In this document: positions 8,684-17,082 of the stretch, piece by piece
Position numbering within the stretch: the first letter of the stretch is position 1
How the letters are laid out: each line of letters opens with the position of its first letter
From: Polaribacter gangjinensis
Lineage (GTDB): Bacteria; Bacteroidota; Bacteroidia; Flavobacteriales; Flavobacteriaceae
Length of the DNA stretch: 64,000 nucleotides
Assembly: GCF_038024125.1 (NCBI RefSeq)
Contig: NZ_CP150662.1
Span: 79,501-143,500 of the forward strand
Reading direction: 5' to 3'
Notes under the pieces: model-generated
Seen by the model: the letters and a program-made list of their open reading frames with translations, nothing else
Databases searched by the model: none
What the model was told of the DNA's origin: nothing
Program-made: the position numbers and the translations under genes

Positions 8684-11600
8684 ATGACAAAAAGCACCTT
8701 AAGTTATGCAATTTTATTAATTTTCATAACACAATTTTTATACGCTCAAGCACCTCCAATTGCTGTTGATGACAATGTATCAACATTAAGAAATACATCA
8801 TTATCAGTTGTAATTCCTGGAGTTTTGGCAAATGATACTGATGCAGATGGTGATGTACTTTCTATATCACAATTTACAGTAAATGGTGCTTCGTTTGCTG
8901 CAGGTGAAACAGCCACTTTTTCTGAAGGATCATTAACTATTGCTGCTGATGGGAGTTATACTTTCTTTCCGACTACTAATTTCCTTGGAGTTGTTCAAAC
9001 TATCAATTACACTATAACTGATGGAACTTTTACAAGTTCAGCAAATTTAAATATTACGGTTTTGCTGCCACCTGCACCACCTGTAGCCGTAATAGATTAT
9101 GATACTGCTGAAATCAACACTACCTTAACTGTTGCCGCTCCTGGAGTATTGGCGAATGATACTGATCCTAATAATGATGTACTTTCAGTAACGCAATTTA
9201 CTGTAAATGGAATTACTTATCAAGTAGGGCAAACCGCTATTTTAACTCAAGGTTCAATTTCAATTGCTGCAGATGGTAGTTATGTTTTTGTACCCGCGCC
9301 AAATTATATTGGAGACACTGTTCCACCAATTTCATATACAATTACTGATGGAACATTTACAGCCTCTGCAATTTTAGATATTACTGTTCAAAATATTGAT
9401 AATTTATTAGAATTAACTCAACTTTCTAGCTGTAATCAAGGTTTTACATCTGATGGAGAGTACAAAGTAAGATATACAATTGTTGTTTCAAACAAAAGTA
9501 CTGCAAGAGATTATCATCCTACAAGCTTGATAAAAAACATTGATATTACAAACAATTTACAAGCGACTTTTGGAAATGGTTGTGTGGTGGATGTTACTGA
9601 AGTAAGTATATCAAACAATACTTTTACACGCGATTATTTGAATCCTCCTGCAGGTTATCCTAGAGAATTTACAAACAATGCAGTGAATGAAGGATTTTTA
9701 AATATTTCATCAAACTCGATTTTTAGCACTGATGCCATTAATAATTTAACCTTGTATCCAAGGCAAAATGTTACCATTAATTTTTGTGTAACAATCAGAC
9801 CTTTTTGTGATGGAAGACCCAATCCAACTCCATCTGGATCAGGAATTGATTTTGAAAACACCATCAATATTACTTCAGATAGAGGAAATGCAACTGCCTC
9901 ATTTTTACTTACTGATTTTCATACAACAGAAGCAATTGTTTCAGCAGGATTGTATATTCCCGAGTTTAATGATTCTTTAAATCCTCCTGGAGTCATCAAT
10001 TTTGATGGAACTTATGATTATGCAAACAGAGTAATCATTACTAACGAAGGAATTGGAACTGCTCAAAACATCAATTTTAATATGGGTTTGGGTAGTTTTT
10101 TAGACAACGGAATTACCTTTTCTGAAATTAGAATTCAACAAGTTTCCGGTCCAACAGTCACCATAAATAGTAATTATGACGGAAATACGGAAACTTTTTT
10201 ATTAGCTCCCAATAATTCATTAGCTGCTGATGAAAAAATTATTTTAGAGCTGTATTATGTGATTGCACCTTATGCCTCAACAGCTTATAGTTTTTTTAAT
10301 CAAATTACTAGGTCTCAAACTCAAGGAAGTTTGGATGGTTTTGACGAATTAACTGCCAATAGTAAAAGGCGAAATTCATTTGTTTTATGGTCTGATAATT
10401 TGGGAAATCACGTAGATAGATATTACAAAACCAATTCAGCAACGAATAGTGTTTCTTCAGCATTGCAATGCAATTGCAACACATCAAGCATGCGTTTTTT
10501 ATTTACTGCTGCTTCAAGTACCTCCAAAGTAATATCAAACGTAAATAAAATTCCGAACGGAATTTTAGAACACGAGGAAATTACCTATCAAATTACCATT
10601 AAAAATACAAGCGAATCTGTTCAACTTACCAATTTACAAATCCAAGACAACTTAACAACTACTTGCGGAGGTAATATTATTTCTGTTGGAACACCCATAA
10701 TTTCAAGTTCTTCAGCTACTTCAAATCCAACATTAAATTCGAATTTTAATGGTACTTCCAACACAAATTTATTTTTAGGTTCAGATGGAATTTTACGAAA
10801 AGATGAAACAATTACTGTCCAATTTTCAGTGGTTTATAGTGAAACTTGTAGTGGAATAAATAGGGCAATTTTCACCTCAAGAAATCCCCTGAATGGCGCA
10901 ATTACTTCAGCCCAAAGTATTTCTGTAAATGCCTCAACAGATTCTGATAATGACGGAATTGTAAACACAATAGACCTTGATGATGATAATGATACCATTC
11001 CTGATATTTTAGAATACAATGGTTTACATCCGTTAGATGATGACGATAATGACAATATTCCCAATTACAGAGACACTGATTTTGGTTCAGATACGAATGC
11101 TGACGGAATTGTAGATTTGTTTGATTTTGACAACGACGGAGTTCCAAATCATTTAGATTTAGATAGTGATAATGACGGAATTTTTGATATTGTAGAAGCA
11201 GGAAATTCGCTTTCTGATACTAACAGAAATGGAGCTACAAATAATCCTGTTGGGGCAAATGGTTTGGATAATTCTAAAGAAACCAATGATTCCACAAATG
11301 CCAATATTTCTTACACGATTCCAAATACAGACAATAACGGAAATCCAAATTTCTTAGATATTGATGCAGATGATGACGGAATTGTTGATATTATTGAAGC
11401 GCAATTAACAGCCAATTTTATTTCACCAAATGGTATTTTTTCTGAAACCGGGATTGATACTGCTTTTCCAAACGGAATAATTCCAATTGATACTGATGCA
11501 GATACAATTCCAGATTATCTAGACATCAATTCTGATAACGATATTAGAAATGATGTTGTAGAAGGTTGGGACACAAATGCTGATGGAAATCCTGAAATTA

Positions 11601-13096
11601 TACCCTTAATTTTAGATGCAGATAATGATGGTTTGGATGATGCTTTTGATACCAATGATAGTTTGGTGAATCCTACTAACGGACAAAATCCAACGAGTTT
11701 TCCGAATGCAGATAATTCAGATACTCCAGAAAGAGATTGGAGAGAACTCATCGCAATTCAGGTAAATATTGATAATGTTTCTGTAACTGAAGGCATTGAT
11801 TTGATTTTTACATTCTCGTTAGTTACTAAAAATGATGAAACAATTGCCATCGAAAGTGCTTCACCAATTGTCATCAATTTGACAACTTTAAATGGCACAA
11901 ATACCACAACAACTTATGACGTTGCAACGTCTCCTTTTGATTTTCTTGGAATCACAAATCAAACTTTTACAATTCCTGCAAATACATCTTCAGCTCAATT
12001 TACCATAATTTCTTTTGAAGATCCAATTTTTGAGCAAACTGAACTTTTTACCTTGCAAGCGAGCATTGTTTCAAATAACACATTAAATAAAGAAATCAGC
12101 GCAATAGGAACCATTATTGATAATGATTTGCCACCTTCAATCACAATGAATAATTCCAGAGAAAATGAAGGAGTTGCATTGTCACACACAATTTCCATTT
12201 CGCATCCAAGTTCAACACCTATTACTATTGATGTAAAAACGTTTGATAATATTGCCATTAGTCCAAATGATTATAAATCCTTTTCTGAAATTCTAACAAT
12301 TAATGGCACTACTGATCCAAGTAATTCGAATACTGAAATTTCATTTTCAATCAATTCAAATACAGATAATTTGAATGAATTGGATGAAGAAACTATCAAT
12401 GTTATTGGCACAGTAACAACTACCAATGTTGGCAATCAAGACTTACAAAAAACAGCGACCATTGTTGATATTGATCCAAATCCAACTATTTTTATTGATG
12501 ATATCATTGTGGAAGAAGGTGAAATTATGGAATTTTCCATCAACTTATTGAATGCGAATTCTGAACCAATGCAAAATTATGCAGCCATTAATCTTACCTT
12601 AGAAACCATTGATTTAACAACTTTTGCCAATGAAGATTACGATTTTGTAAACGTTTTAAGAACAATTCCTGCACTTTCTTTTGGCATCAAGCAAACTGTA
12701 AATACCATCAATGACAAATTAAATGAAGATACTGAAACCTTTATTTTACAAGTAACAACTAATTTAGATAATGTTTCAAATACGGTTTTACCATCAGGAT
12801 TAGGAACCATCAAAGACAACGATTATCCAAATTTATTTTCACCAAATGGCGATGGAAAAAGCGATGTTTTTGAAATTTCAGGAATTGCAGATCTGTATCC
12901 AAATTTTAGAATTAGAATCTACAATCGTCAAGGAAATGAAGTGTTTAATTACAGCAATAATGGCAATACAAATCCTATTTGGTGGGATGGAACTTTTAGT
13001 GGAAAACCTTTACCAACAGGCGTTTATTTTTACACATTAGAGTATAATGATGGTGTTACAAAACCCAAAACGAACTTTATACAATTGATACGATAA
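8684..13096 (+). CDS. Giant T9SS type B surface protein with cadherin-like, thrombospondin-3 and Calx-beta repeats
   Basis: This 1470-residue secreted protein has a signal peptide (residues 1-22, ending LYAQ). Two cadherin/Ig-like repeats follow (about 24-235, each with PGVLANDTD). Next is a DUF11-like or conserved-repeat region (about 240-740), then an Asp/Asn-rich thrombospondin type 3 stretch (about 750-990, with DSDNDGI and DDDNDTIPD) expected to bind calcium. About three Calx-beta-like domains lie at 1025-1375. The last 85 residues begin LFSPNGDGKSDVF and end in a KTNFIQLIR tail, the type B (CHU_C, gliding-motility-associated) sorting domain for the type IX system. It is probably an adhesin or matrix protein. 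It overlaps the following SprF-like gene by one base (TAATG). Confidence 0.9.
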   Translation: MTKSTLSYAILLIFITQFLYAQAPPIAVDDNVSTLRNTSLSVVIPGVLANDTDADGDVLSISQFTVNGASFAAGETATFSEGSLTIAADGSYTFFPTTNFLGVVQTINYTITDGTFTSSANLNITVLLPPAPPVAVIDYDTAEINTTLTVAAPGVLANDTDPNNDVLSVTQFTVNGITYQVGQTAILTQGSISIAADGSYVFVPAPNYIGDTVPPISYTITDGTFTASAILDITVQNIDNLLELTQLSSCNQGFTSDGEYKVRYTIVVSNKSTARDYHPTSLIKNIDITNNLQATFGNGCVVDVTEVSISNNTFTRDYLNPPAGYPREFTNNAVNEGFLNISSNSIFSTDAINNLTLYPRQNVTINFCVTIRPFCDGRPNPTPSGSGIDFENTINITSDRGNATASFLLTDFHTTEAIVSAGLYIPEFNDSLNPPGVINFDGTYDYANRVIITNEGIGTAQNINFNMGLGSFLDNGITFSEIRIQQVSGPTVTINSNYDGNTETFLLAPNNSLAADEKIILELYYVIAPYASTAYSFFNQITRSQTQGSLDGFDELTANSKRRNSFVLWSDNLGNHVDRYYKTNSATNSVSSALQCNCNTSSMRFLFTAASSTSKVISNVNKIPNGILEHEEITYQITIKNTSESVQLTNLQIQDNLTTTCGGNIISVGTPIISSSSATSNPTLNSNFNGTSNTNLFLGSDGILRKDETITVQFSVVYSETCSGINRAIFTSRNPLNGAITSAQSISVNASTDSDNDGIVNTIDLDDDNDTIPDILEYNGLHPLDDDDNDNIPNYRDTDFGSDTNADGIVDLFDFDNDGVPNHLDLDSDNDGIFDIVEAGNSLSDTNRNGATNNPVGANGLDNSKETNDSTNANISYTIPNTDNNGNPNFLDIDADDDGIVDIIEAQLTANFISPNGIFSETGIDTAFPNGIIPIDTDADTIPDYLDINSDNDIRNDVVEGWDTNADGNPEIIPLILDADNDGLDDAFDTNDSLVNPTNGQNPTSFPNADNSDTPERDWRELIAIQVNIDNVSVTEGIDLIFTFSLVTKNDETIAIESASPIVINLTTLNGTNTTTTYDVATSPFDFLGITNQTFTIPANTSSAQFTIISFEDPIFEQTELFTLQASIVSNNTLNKEISAIGTIIDNDLPPSITMNNSRENEGVALSHTISISHPSSTPITIDVKTFDNIAISPNDYKSFSEILTINGTTDPSNSNTEISFSINSNTDNLNELDEETINVIGTVTTTNVGNQDLQKTATIVDIDPNPTIFIDDIIVEEGEIMEFSINLLNANSEPMQNYAAINLTLETIDLTTFANEDYDFVNVLRTIPALSFGIKQTVNTINDKLNEDTETFILQVTTNLDNVSNTVLPSGLGTIKDNDYPNLFSPNGDGKSDVFEISGIADLYPNFRIRIYNRQGNEVFNYSNNGNTNPIWWDGTFSGKPLPTGVYFYTLEYNDGVTKPKTNFIQLIR

Positions 13097-14049
13097 TGAA
13101 AAAACTTGGTCAAATTGTATCTCAAAAAACCACTCAAAATCGCTACTTTTTTGGGTTGATGTTGTTGTTTGTAAGTTTTGATTTTTGGTCTCAACAAGTG
13201 CCACATTACACCCAATATTTGTACAATATGCAAATTATAAATCCAGCTTATGTTGGTACAAGAGCAGAATTGAGTGCATCATTATTATCTCGTGAACAAT
13301 GGGTTGGCATTGAAGGTGCACCAAAAACACGCACTTTTTCTATCAACGCAAGATTGAGAAGAGGTTTAGGAGTAGGAACTACTTTTGTAAATGACAACAT
13401 TGGTTTGTCAGAAACGAACAATGTAAATATTGATGTTTCTTACACGTTAATCACCTCACAATACAGCAGATTATCTTTCGGATTGAAAGGCGGAATGACT
13501 TTTTTCACCAACAATTTGGCTGACGGAATTACGCCCGATAATGATATTTATGAAACGACTTCTGGTAATTTTCCGAATGTTGGTTTTGGAGCCTTTTTTT
13601 ACAATCAAAAAATGTATGCAGGAATATCAATTCCGCATTTGTTAGAAACACCTCAGTTTTACATCAACGATTCTTTCAATCAACCAAGATTGTCAGAAAA
13701 TCCGAGTGTTTTTTTAACAGCAGGAACTTTGTATGATCTAACAGAAAACATCAAATTGAAACCATCAACAATGATTCGTTATACAAAAAATTTGCCTTTA
13801 TCTGTAGATGTAAATCTCAATTTGTTTTATAAAAATCTTTTTGAAGCGGGTGTTTCTTATCGCCATCAAAGTACGGTAAGTGCCTTATTTGCAGTAATTT
13901 TAAACAAGAAATTCAGAGTGGGTTATGCCTATGATCATAAATTTGATTTTACAGGAGGAAATTTTGGTACCCACGAAATCATTCTTCATGTAGACATCAA
14001 TTTGCAAAGAAATACGCATTGGCTGTTGAGTAATGAATGTTATTTTTAA
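13096..14049 (+). CDS. PorP/SprF family type IX secretion system outer-membrane protein
   Basis: This 317-residue protein has an N-terminal signal sequence followed by PHYTQYLYNMQIINPAYVG, the classic PorP/SprF start. The rest is a series of amphipathic beta strands. In Flavobacterium johnsoniae SprF is needed for secretion of the type B adhesin SprB, and SprF paralogues typically sit directly after the type B substrate they serve. The one-base overlap with the upstream 1470-residue type B protein fits exactly that arrangement, so I infer it is the dedicated partner for that protein. Confidence 0.92.
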   Translation: MKKLGQIVSQKTTQNRYFFGLMLLFVSFDFWSQQVPHYTQYLYNMQIINPAYVGTRAELSASLLSREQWVGIEGAPKTRTFSINARLRRGLGVGTTFVNDNIGLSETNNVNIDVSYTLITSQYSRLSFGLKGGMTFFTNNLADGITPDNDIYETTSGNFPNVGFGAFFYNQKMYAGISIPHLLETPQFYINDSFNQPRLSENPSVFLTAGTLYDLTENIKLKPSTMIRYTKNLPLSVDVNLNLFYKNLFEAGVSYRHQSTVSALFAVILNKKFRVGYAYDHKFDFTGGNFGTHEIILHVDINLQRNTHWLLSNECYF

Positions 14050-14054
14050 TTTTT

Positions 14055-14693
14055 TTAGAGTAAAAAAGGCAATTTTTGTTTTACCTCATTAAAAATAAAG
14101 TAGATTTCACCTGCAATTTGCTTGTTAATTTCCATATATTTTTCCTCTTGTAACAAGGTTCCATCACTGTTTTTTGGATCTTCAAAAGGCAACTGAAAAA
14201 CATATTTTGTGCCAAGATAGGCGCAATTTACGTCTGCATTTGAACAAGTAGAAATTGCTATAAAATTCAATGGATTTTCAGGATGTTCTATCAATTTTGA
14301 GTGGCCAATAATGTATTTTTTTGTGCCATCAAATGAAATTTCATATTTCGGATTTTGATGCGAAAAATCAGACAATTGAAACGAAAATCCTGCTTTTTGA
14401 AGTGTTTTTATAGTACTTCTGTTAAATGAGGTAACTTCAAATCCGCCAGAAAATGAATGAATATTTAACTTAAAATACGTTGCAGCAAAAAAAGCCCACA
14501 CTTGCGCAATTTGACTTCTTCTGGAGTTTTTTGTACAAATGAAAGTAAGATTTACAACTTCATTTTTTTCGTATGTTGTAGCAATGGTTTTCGCAATTTT
14601 TAGCAAATTGTTTTTTCTATTTTCTGGTATAAAAATCTTTTTTGAAGCTTTTTCAAAGAAGTTTTTAGTAGAAATAGATGAAGTCTTTAACAT
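14055..14693 (-). CDS. Low-molecular-weight phosphatase / arsenate reductase-like protein
   Basis: I start at ATG 14693. A longer frame to 14819 would overlap the start of the divergent Smr gene and adds an unlikely leader. The 212-residue protein has the P-loop CTKNSRRS (Cys53, Arg59), matching the CX5R(S/T) active site of low-molecular-weight protein tyrosine phosphatases and thioredoxin-coupled ArsC. An ISTCSNADVNC segment lies towards the C-terminus and could supply redox-active cysteines. Whether the substrate is a phosphoprotein or arsenate is not clear. No other arsenic gene is nearby. Cytoplasmic. Confidence 0.75.
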   Translation of the reverse strand: MLKTSSISTKNFFEKASKKIFIPENRKNNLLKIAKTIATTYEKNEVVNLTFICTKNSRRSQIAQVWAFFAATYFKLNIHSFSGGFEVTSFNRSTIKTLQKAGFSFQLSDFSHQNPKYEISFDGTKKYIIGHSKLIEHPENPLNFIAISTCSNADVNCAYLGTKYVFQLPFEDPKNSDGTLLQEEKYMEINKQIAGEIYFIFNEVKQKLPFLL

Positions 14694-14757
14694 CTTAGTA
14701 TTTTTGCAACAAAAATAAATCATTTCGATTTCGGTTGAAATTAAGGAATAGTTAAGA

Positions 14758-15306
14758 ATGCGTTTAGAAATTGGAAATAAAGTGGCAGTTTTGGATGATG
14801 TTTTGAAAGGAATCATCACTAAAATTGATGGAAAAAATGTTCAAATCAGAACTGATGACGGCATGATTTTGTCTTTTTTAGCCACTGAATTGGTGAAAAT
14901 TGAAAAAGATCAATACGAACTTTCTAAATTTTCGGACATCAATCATCAATTGTTGAAAGAAAAAATTGCTTCACAACCATCCAAAAAAAGTGCCTTTAAA
15001 AAGGAAAAGAATGAAGTGATTTTTGAAGTTGATTTACATATCAATCAATTGGTAAACTCAACAAGAGGAATGGATAATTTTGACATGTTGAATTTGCAAT
15101 TAGATACTGCTAAACGAAAATTAGAATACGCGATTTCTAAAAGAATTCCGAAAATTGTTTTCATTCATGGAGTAGGAGAAGGTGTTTTAAAATCTGAATT
15201 GATTCGATTGTTTCAAAAATATCCGGTAAAGTTTTACGATGCTTCCTACAAAAAATATGGTTTGGGAGCTACTGAAGTAGTTGTTTTTCAAAATGGTAAT
15301 TTCTAA
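14758..15306 (+). CDS. Smr-domain protein
   Basis: This 182-residue protein has an N-terminal beta-rich, SH3-like domain (about 1-50, MRLEIGNKVAVLDD), a linker, and a C-terminal Smr domain with VDLHI (DLH at 92-94) and HGVGEG (137-142). Smr domains, also found at the C-terminus of MutS2, can have nuclease activity on DNA or RNA. The exact role of the stand-alone Bacteroidota form is not settled. The start is 64 bp from the divergent phosphatase-like gene. The cysteine desulfurase gene follows after 23 bp. Confidence 0.85.
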   Translation: MRLEIGNKVAVLDDVLKGIITKIDGKNVQIRTDDGMILSFLATELVKIEKDQYELSKFSDINHQLLKEKIASQPSKKSAFKKEKNEVIFEVDLHINQLVNSTRGMDNFDMLNLQLDTAKRKLEYAISKRIPKIVFIHGVGEGVLKSELIRLFQKYPVKFYDASYKKYGLGATEVVVFQNGNF

Positions 15307-15329
15307 TTTGTAAACCGTATTTTTGCATC

Positions 15330-16466
15330 ATGAAAGCAATTTATTTAGACAATGCTGCAACTACAATGATTGATGCTGAAGTTTTATCAGTAATGCATGC
15401 TGCGTCTTTAGAAAATTATGGAAATCCATCTTCCACACATCAATTTGGTCGTAAAGCAAAATCAGCCATTGAAACTGCTAGAAAAAACATTGCAAAACAC
15501 TTCAATGTTTCTGCAAGCGAAATTATTTTTACTTCAGGAGGTACAGAAGCTGATAATTTAATTCTTCAAAACGCTGTTTTTAATCTAGGAGTTCAACGAA
15601 TTATTAGTTCAAAAATTGAGCATCATGCAGTGTTGCATACCTGCGAATTTTTAGAAAAAACAAACGGAATTCAATTGGATTTTGTTCAATTAGATGCTCA
15701 AGGAAACATTGATTTGCAACATTTAGAAACGCTTTTAGCAACTTCTGATAAAAAAACATTGATTAGTTTAATGCTTATCAATAATGAAATTGGAAATTTA
15801 CTATCAACACATGAAGTATGTGAATTATCCAACAAATACGAGGCACTTTTTCATTCGGATGCTGTTCAAGCAGTTGGGCATTATAAAATTGATTTGCAGC
15901 AAACACCCATTGACTTTTTGGTTGCAAGTGCTCACAAATTTCATGGTCCTAAAGGTGTTGGTTTTGCCTATTTTAAAAAAGGTTTTGGAATTATGCCGCT
16001 TTTTCATGGAGGCAATCAAGAAAAAGGAGCAAGGTCTAGTACCGAAAATGTACACGGAATTTTAGGTATGGAAAAAGCCCTAGAAATTGCGTGTAAAAAT
16101 CTAGAGAATGATAAAAAATACATCAATACTATTAAAAAATATTTTATTGATGAGTTGCAATTTCATTTTAAAAATTGTGCATTTAATGGAACTTCATCAG
16201 ACTTAAATAAAAGTGCATATACTATTTTAAATGTTCGTTTTCCTATTAAAAACGACTTATTACTTTTTAGTTTAGATATGGCAGGAATTGCCGTTTCTGG
16301 AGGTTCAGCTTGCCAAAGTGGAAGCAATAAAGGATCACACGTTTTAAGAGAAATTTTGACTCATGGTGAAGCAAACGAAACTTCCATACGATTTTCATTT
16401 TCAAAATTCACCACCAAAGAAGAGATTGATTTTACGATTGTAAAATTAAAAGAGCTGCTAAAATAG
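15330..16466 (+). CDS. Cysteine desulfurase (NifS/IscS family)
   Basis: This 378-residue class V PLP aminotransferase takes sulfur from cysteine for Fe-S clusters and thiolated cofactors. It begins with YLDNAATT and has the internal aldimine lysine in SAHKFHGPKG (Lys203). The catalytic persulfide cysteine is in SGGSACQSG (Cys328). The short loop after that cysteine is of the NifS/IscS type. Its 3' end (from 16441) is unusual: the last codons and part of a terminator-like hairpin are repeated 381 bp downstream (see the direct repeat entry), which suggests the gene end was altered by an insertion or duplication. Confidence 0.93.
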   Translation: MKAIYLDNAATTMIDAEVLSVMHAASLENYGNPSSTHQFGRKAKSAIETARKNIAKHFNVSASEIIFTSGGTEADNLILQNAVFNLGVQRIISSKIEHHAVLHTCEFLEKTNGIQLDFVQLDAQGNIDLQHLETLLATSDKKTLISLMLINNEIGNLLSTHEVCELSNKYEALFHSDAVQAVGHYKIDLQQTPIDFLVASAHKFHGPKGVGFAYFKKGFGIMPLFHGGNQEKGARSSTENVHGILGMEKALEIACKNLENDKKYINTIKKYFIDELQFHFKNCAFNGTSSDLNKSAYTILNVRFPIKNDLLLFSLDMAGIAVSGGSACQSGSNKGSHVLREILTHGEANETSIRFSFSKFTTKEEIDFTIVKLKELLK

Positions 16467-16840
16467 CAGCGATTTGTAACAATTACTCCTTTCCAAGCTT
16501 GATAGAATACAATTCGTTTAATTGTTGTTAGTTTGCGCTTTATTGTTAATACGTTCCTCTTTATTGTTGATGTATGTTGTCTTATTGTTAATACGTTTTG
16601 CTTTATTGTTGGTGTATGTTGTACTATTGTTGATGTGTTCCGCTTTTCCTTTGTTACATTCCTGTAGCGGTATGAACCAACAATAATGCGTATTGAAGTA
16701 AAAATAGGATGACAAAGACCAAAGCACTTACGACATGTATTTACTAATGAGAGGAATATATTGAAAAACTTACGGAAAGGCATATAAATGCTTTAATTAC
16801 ATTTACAAAATGGAAAGCTTATAAAATTAAAAGAGCTGCT
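16441..16840 (+). repeat. Direct repeat of the desulfurase 3' end flanking a 381-bp segment
   Basis: A 19-base stretch starting TAAAATTAAAAG occurs at 16441-16459, inside the last codons of the desulfurase gene, and again at 16822-16840. In both places a hairpin follows, GCTGCT-loop-AGCAGC, with loop AAAAT in the first copy and ATTTT in the second. The second copy would encode the same KLKELL tail and continues into a full terminator; the first copy is cut short. The segment between (about 16460-16821) holds the 21-bp tandem repeat and no convincing gene. Short inverted ends CTTTCCA (16489-16495) and TGGAAAG (16811-16817) may mark its edges. It looks like a small inserted element with target duplication, but that is inference. 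Confidence 0.6.
16521..16646 (+). repeat. 21-bp tandem repeat, six units
   Basis: Six consecutive 21-base units start ATTGTT and mostly follow the pattern ATTGTTRATRYRTT. They begin at 16521, 16542, 16563, 16584, 16605 and 16626. Alternate units resemble each other most (16542 with 16584; 16563 with 16605), suggesting a 42-bp higher-order period. The unit length is a multiple of three, so reverse-strand frames read as 7-residue repeats (INNK...), but no plausible start or domain accompanies them. Confidence 0.85.
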
Positions 16841-16857
16841 ATTTTAGCAGCTCTTTT
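16829..16857. terminator. Bidirectional terminator hairpin
   Basis: AAAAGAGCTGCT and AGCAGCTCTTTT form a 12-bp perfect stem with a 5-base loop. An A-run precedes it and a T-run follows, so it can end transcripts from both the desulfurase side and the minus-strand operon that ends at 16887. Confidence 0.85.
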
Positions 16858-16886
16858 GTTTACACACTTCACTAAATTTATTGATA

Positions 16887-17054
16887 TTAAAATCCAGTTC
16901 CTGGTTCAGCAGGACTTTGAGCCTGCGCTTTTTTAGGACTTAAAATAAGGTAGGTTCCAATTGCAGTTAAGGCTGCATATTTACCGTAAGTTCCTATTTT
17001 TTTGATAGCCTCTTTTCTTGTGATTTCTTCTGAGTTTTTATCTTGATTTTTCAT
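16887..17054 (-). CDS. Small 55-residue membrane-anchored or secreted protein
   Basis: This short frame reads MKNQDKNSEEITRKEAIKK, then a hydrophobic segment (about residues 27-39), then KKAQAQSPAEPGTGF. The AQA-Q site looks like a signal peptidase cleavage point that would leave only about ten residues; otherwise the helix is an anchor. It lies 28 bp after the T9SS protein gene on the same strand and right before a strong terminator, so it is probably the last gene of that transcript. I do not recognise the function. It could be a small envelope protein. Confidence 0.65.
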   Translation of the reverse strand: MKNQDKNSEEITRKEAIKKIGTYGKYAALTAIGTYLILSPKKAQAQSPAEPGTGF

Positions 17055-17082
17055 GATGTCTTCTTTTTTAAAATGGGATTAA

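Noticed and set aside
14694..14819. Longer N-terminus of the phosphatase-like gene
   Set aside because: It would overlap the divergent Smr gene start. The extra residues are not signal-like, and ATG 14693 gives a normal-length protein.
16518..16727. 69-residue minus-strand frame with INNK repeats
   Set aside because: It is a translation of the 21-bp tandem repeat in one phase. The other phases are open too, so the open frame is a by-product of the repeat.
16361..16783. 140-residue minus-strand frame over the desulfurase end and the tandem repeat
   Set aside because: It overlaps the well-supported desulfurase gene and its repetitive residues come from the 21-bp DNA repeat. No domain is visible.
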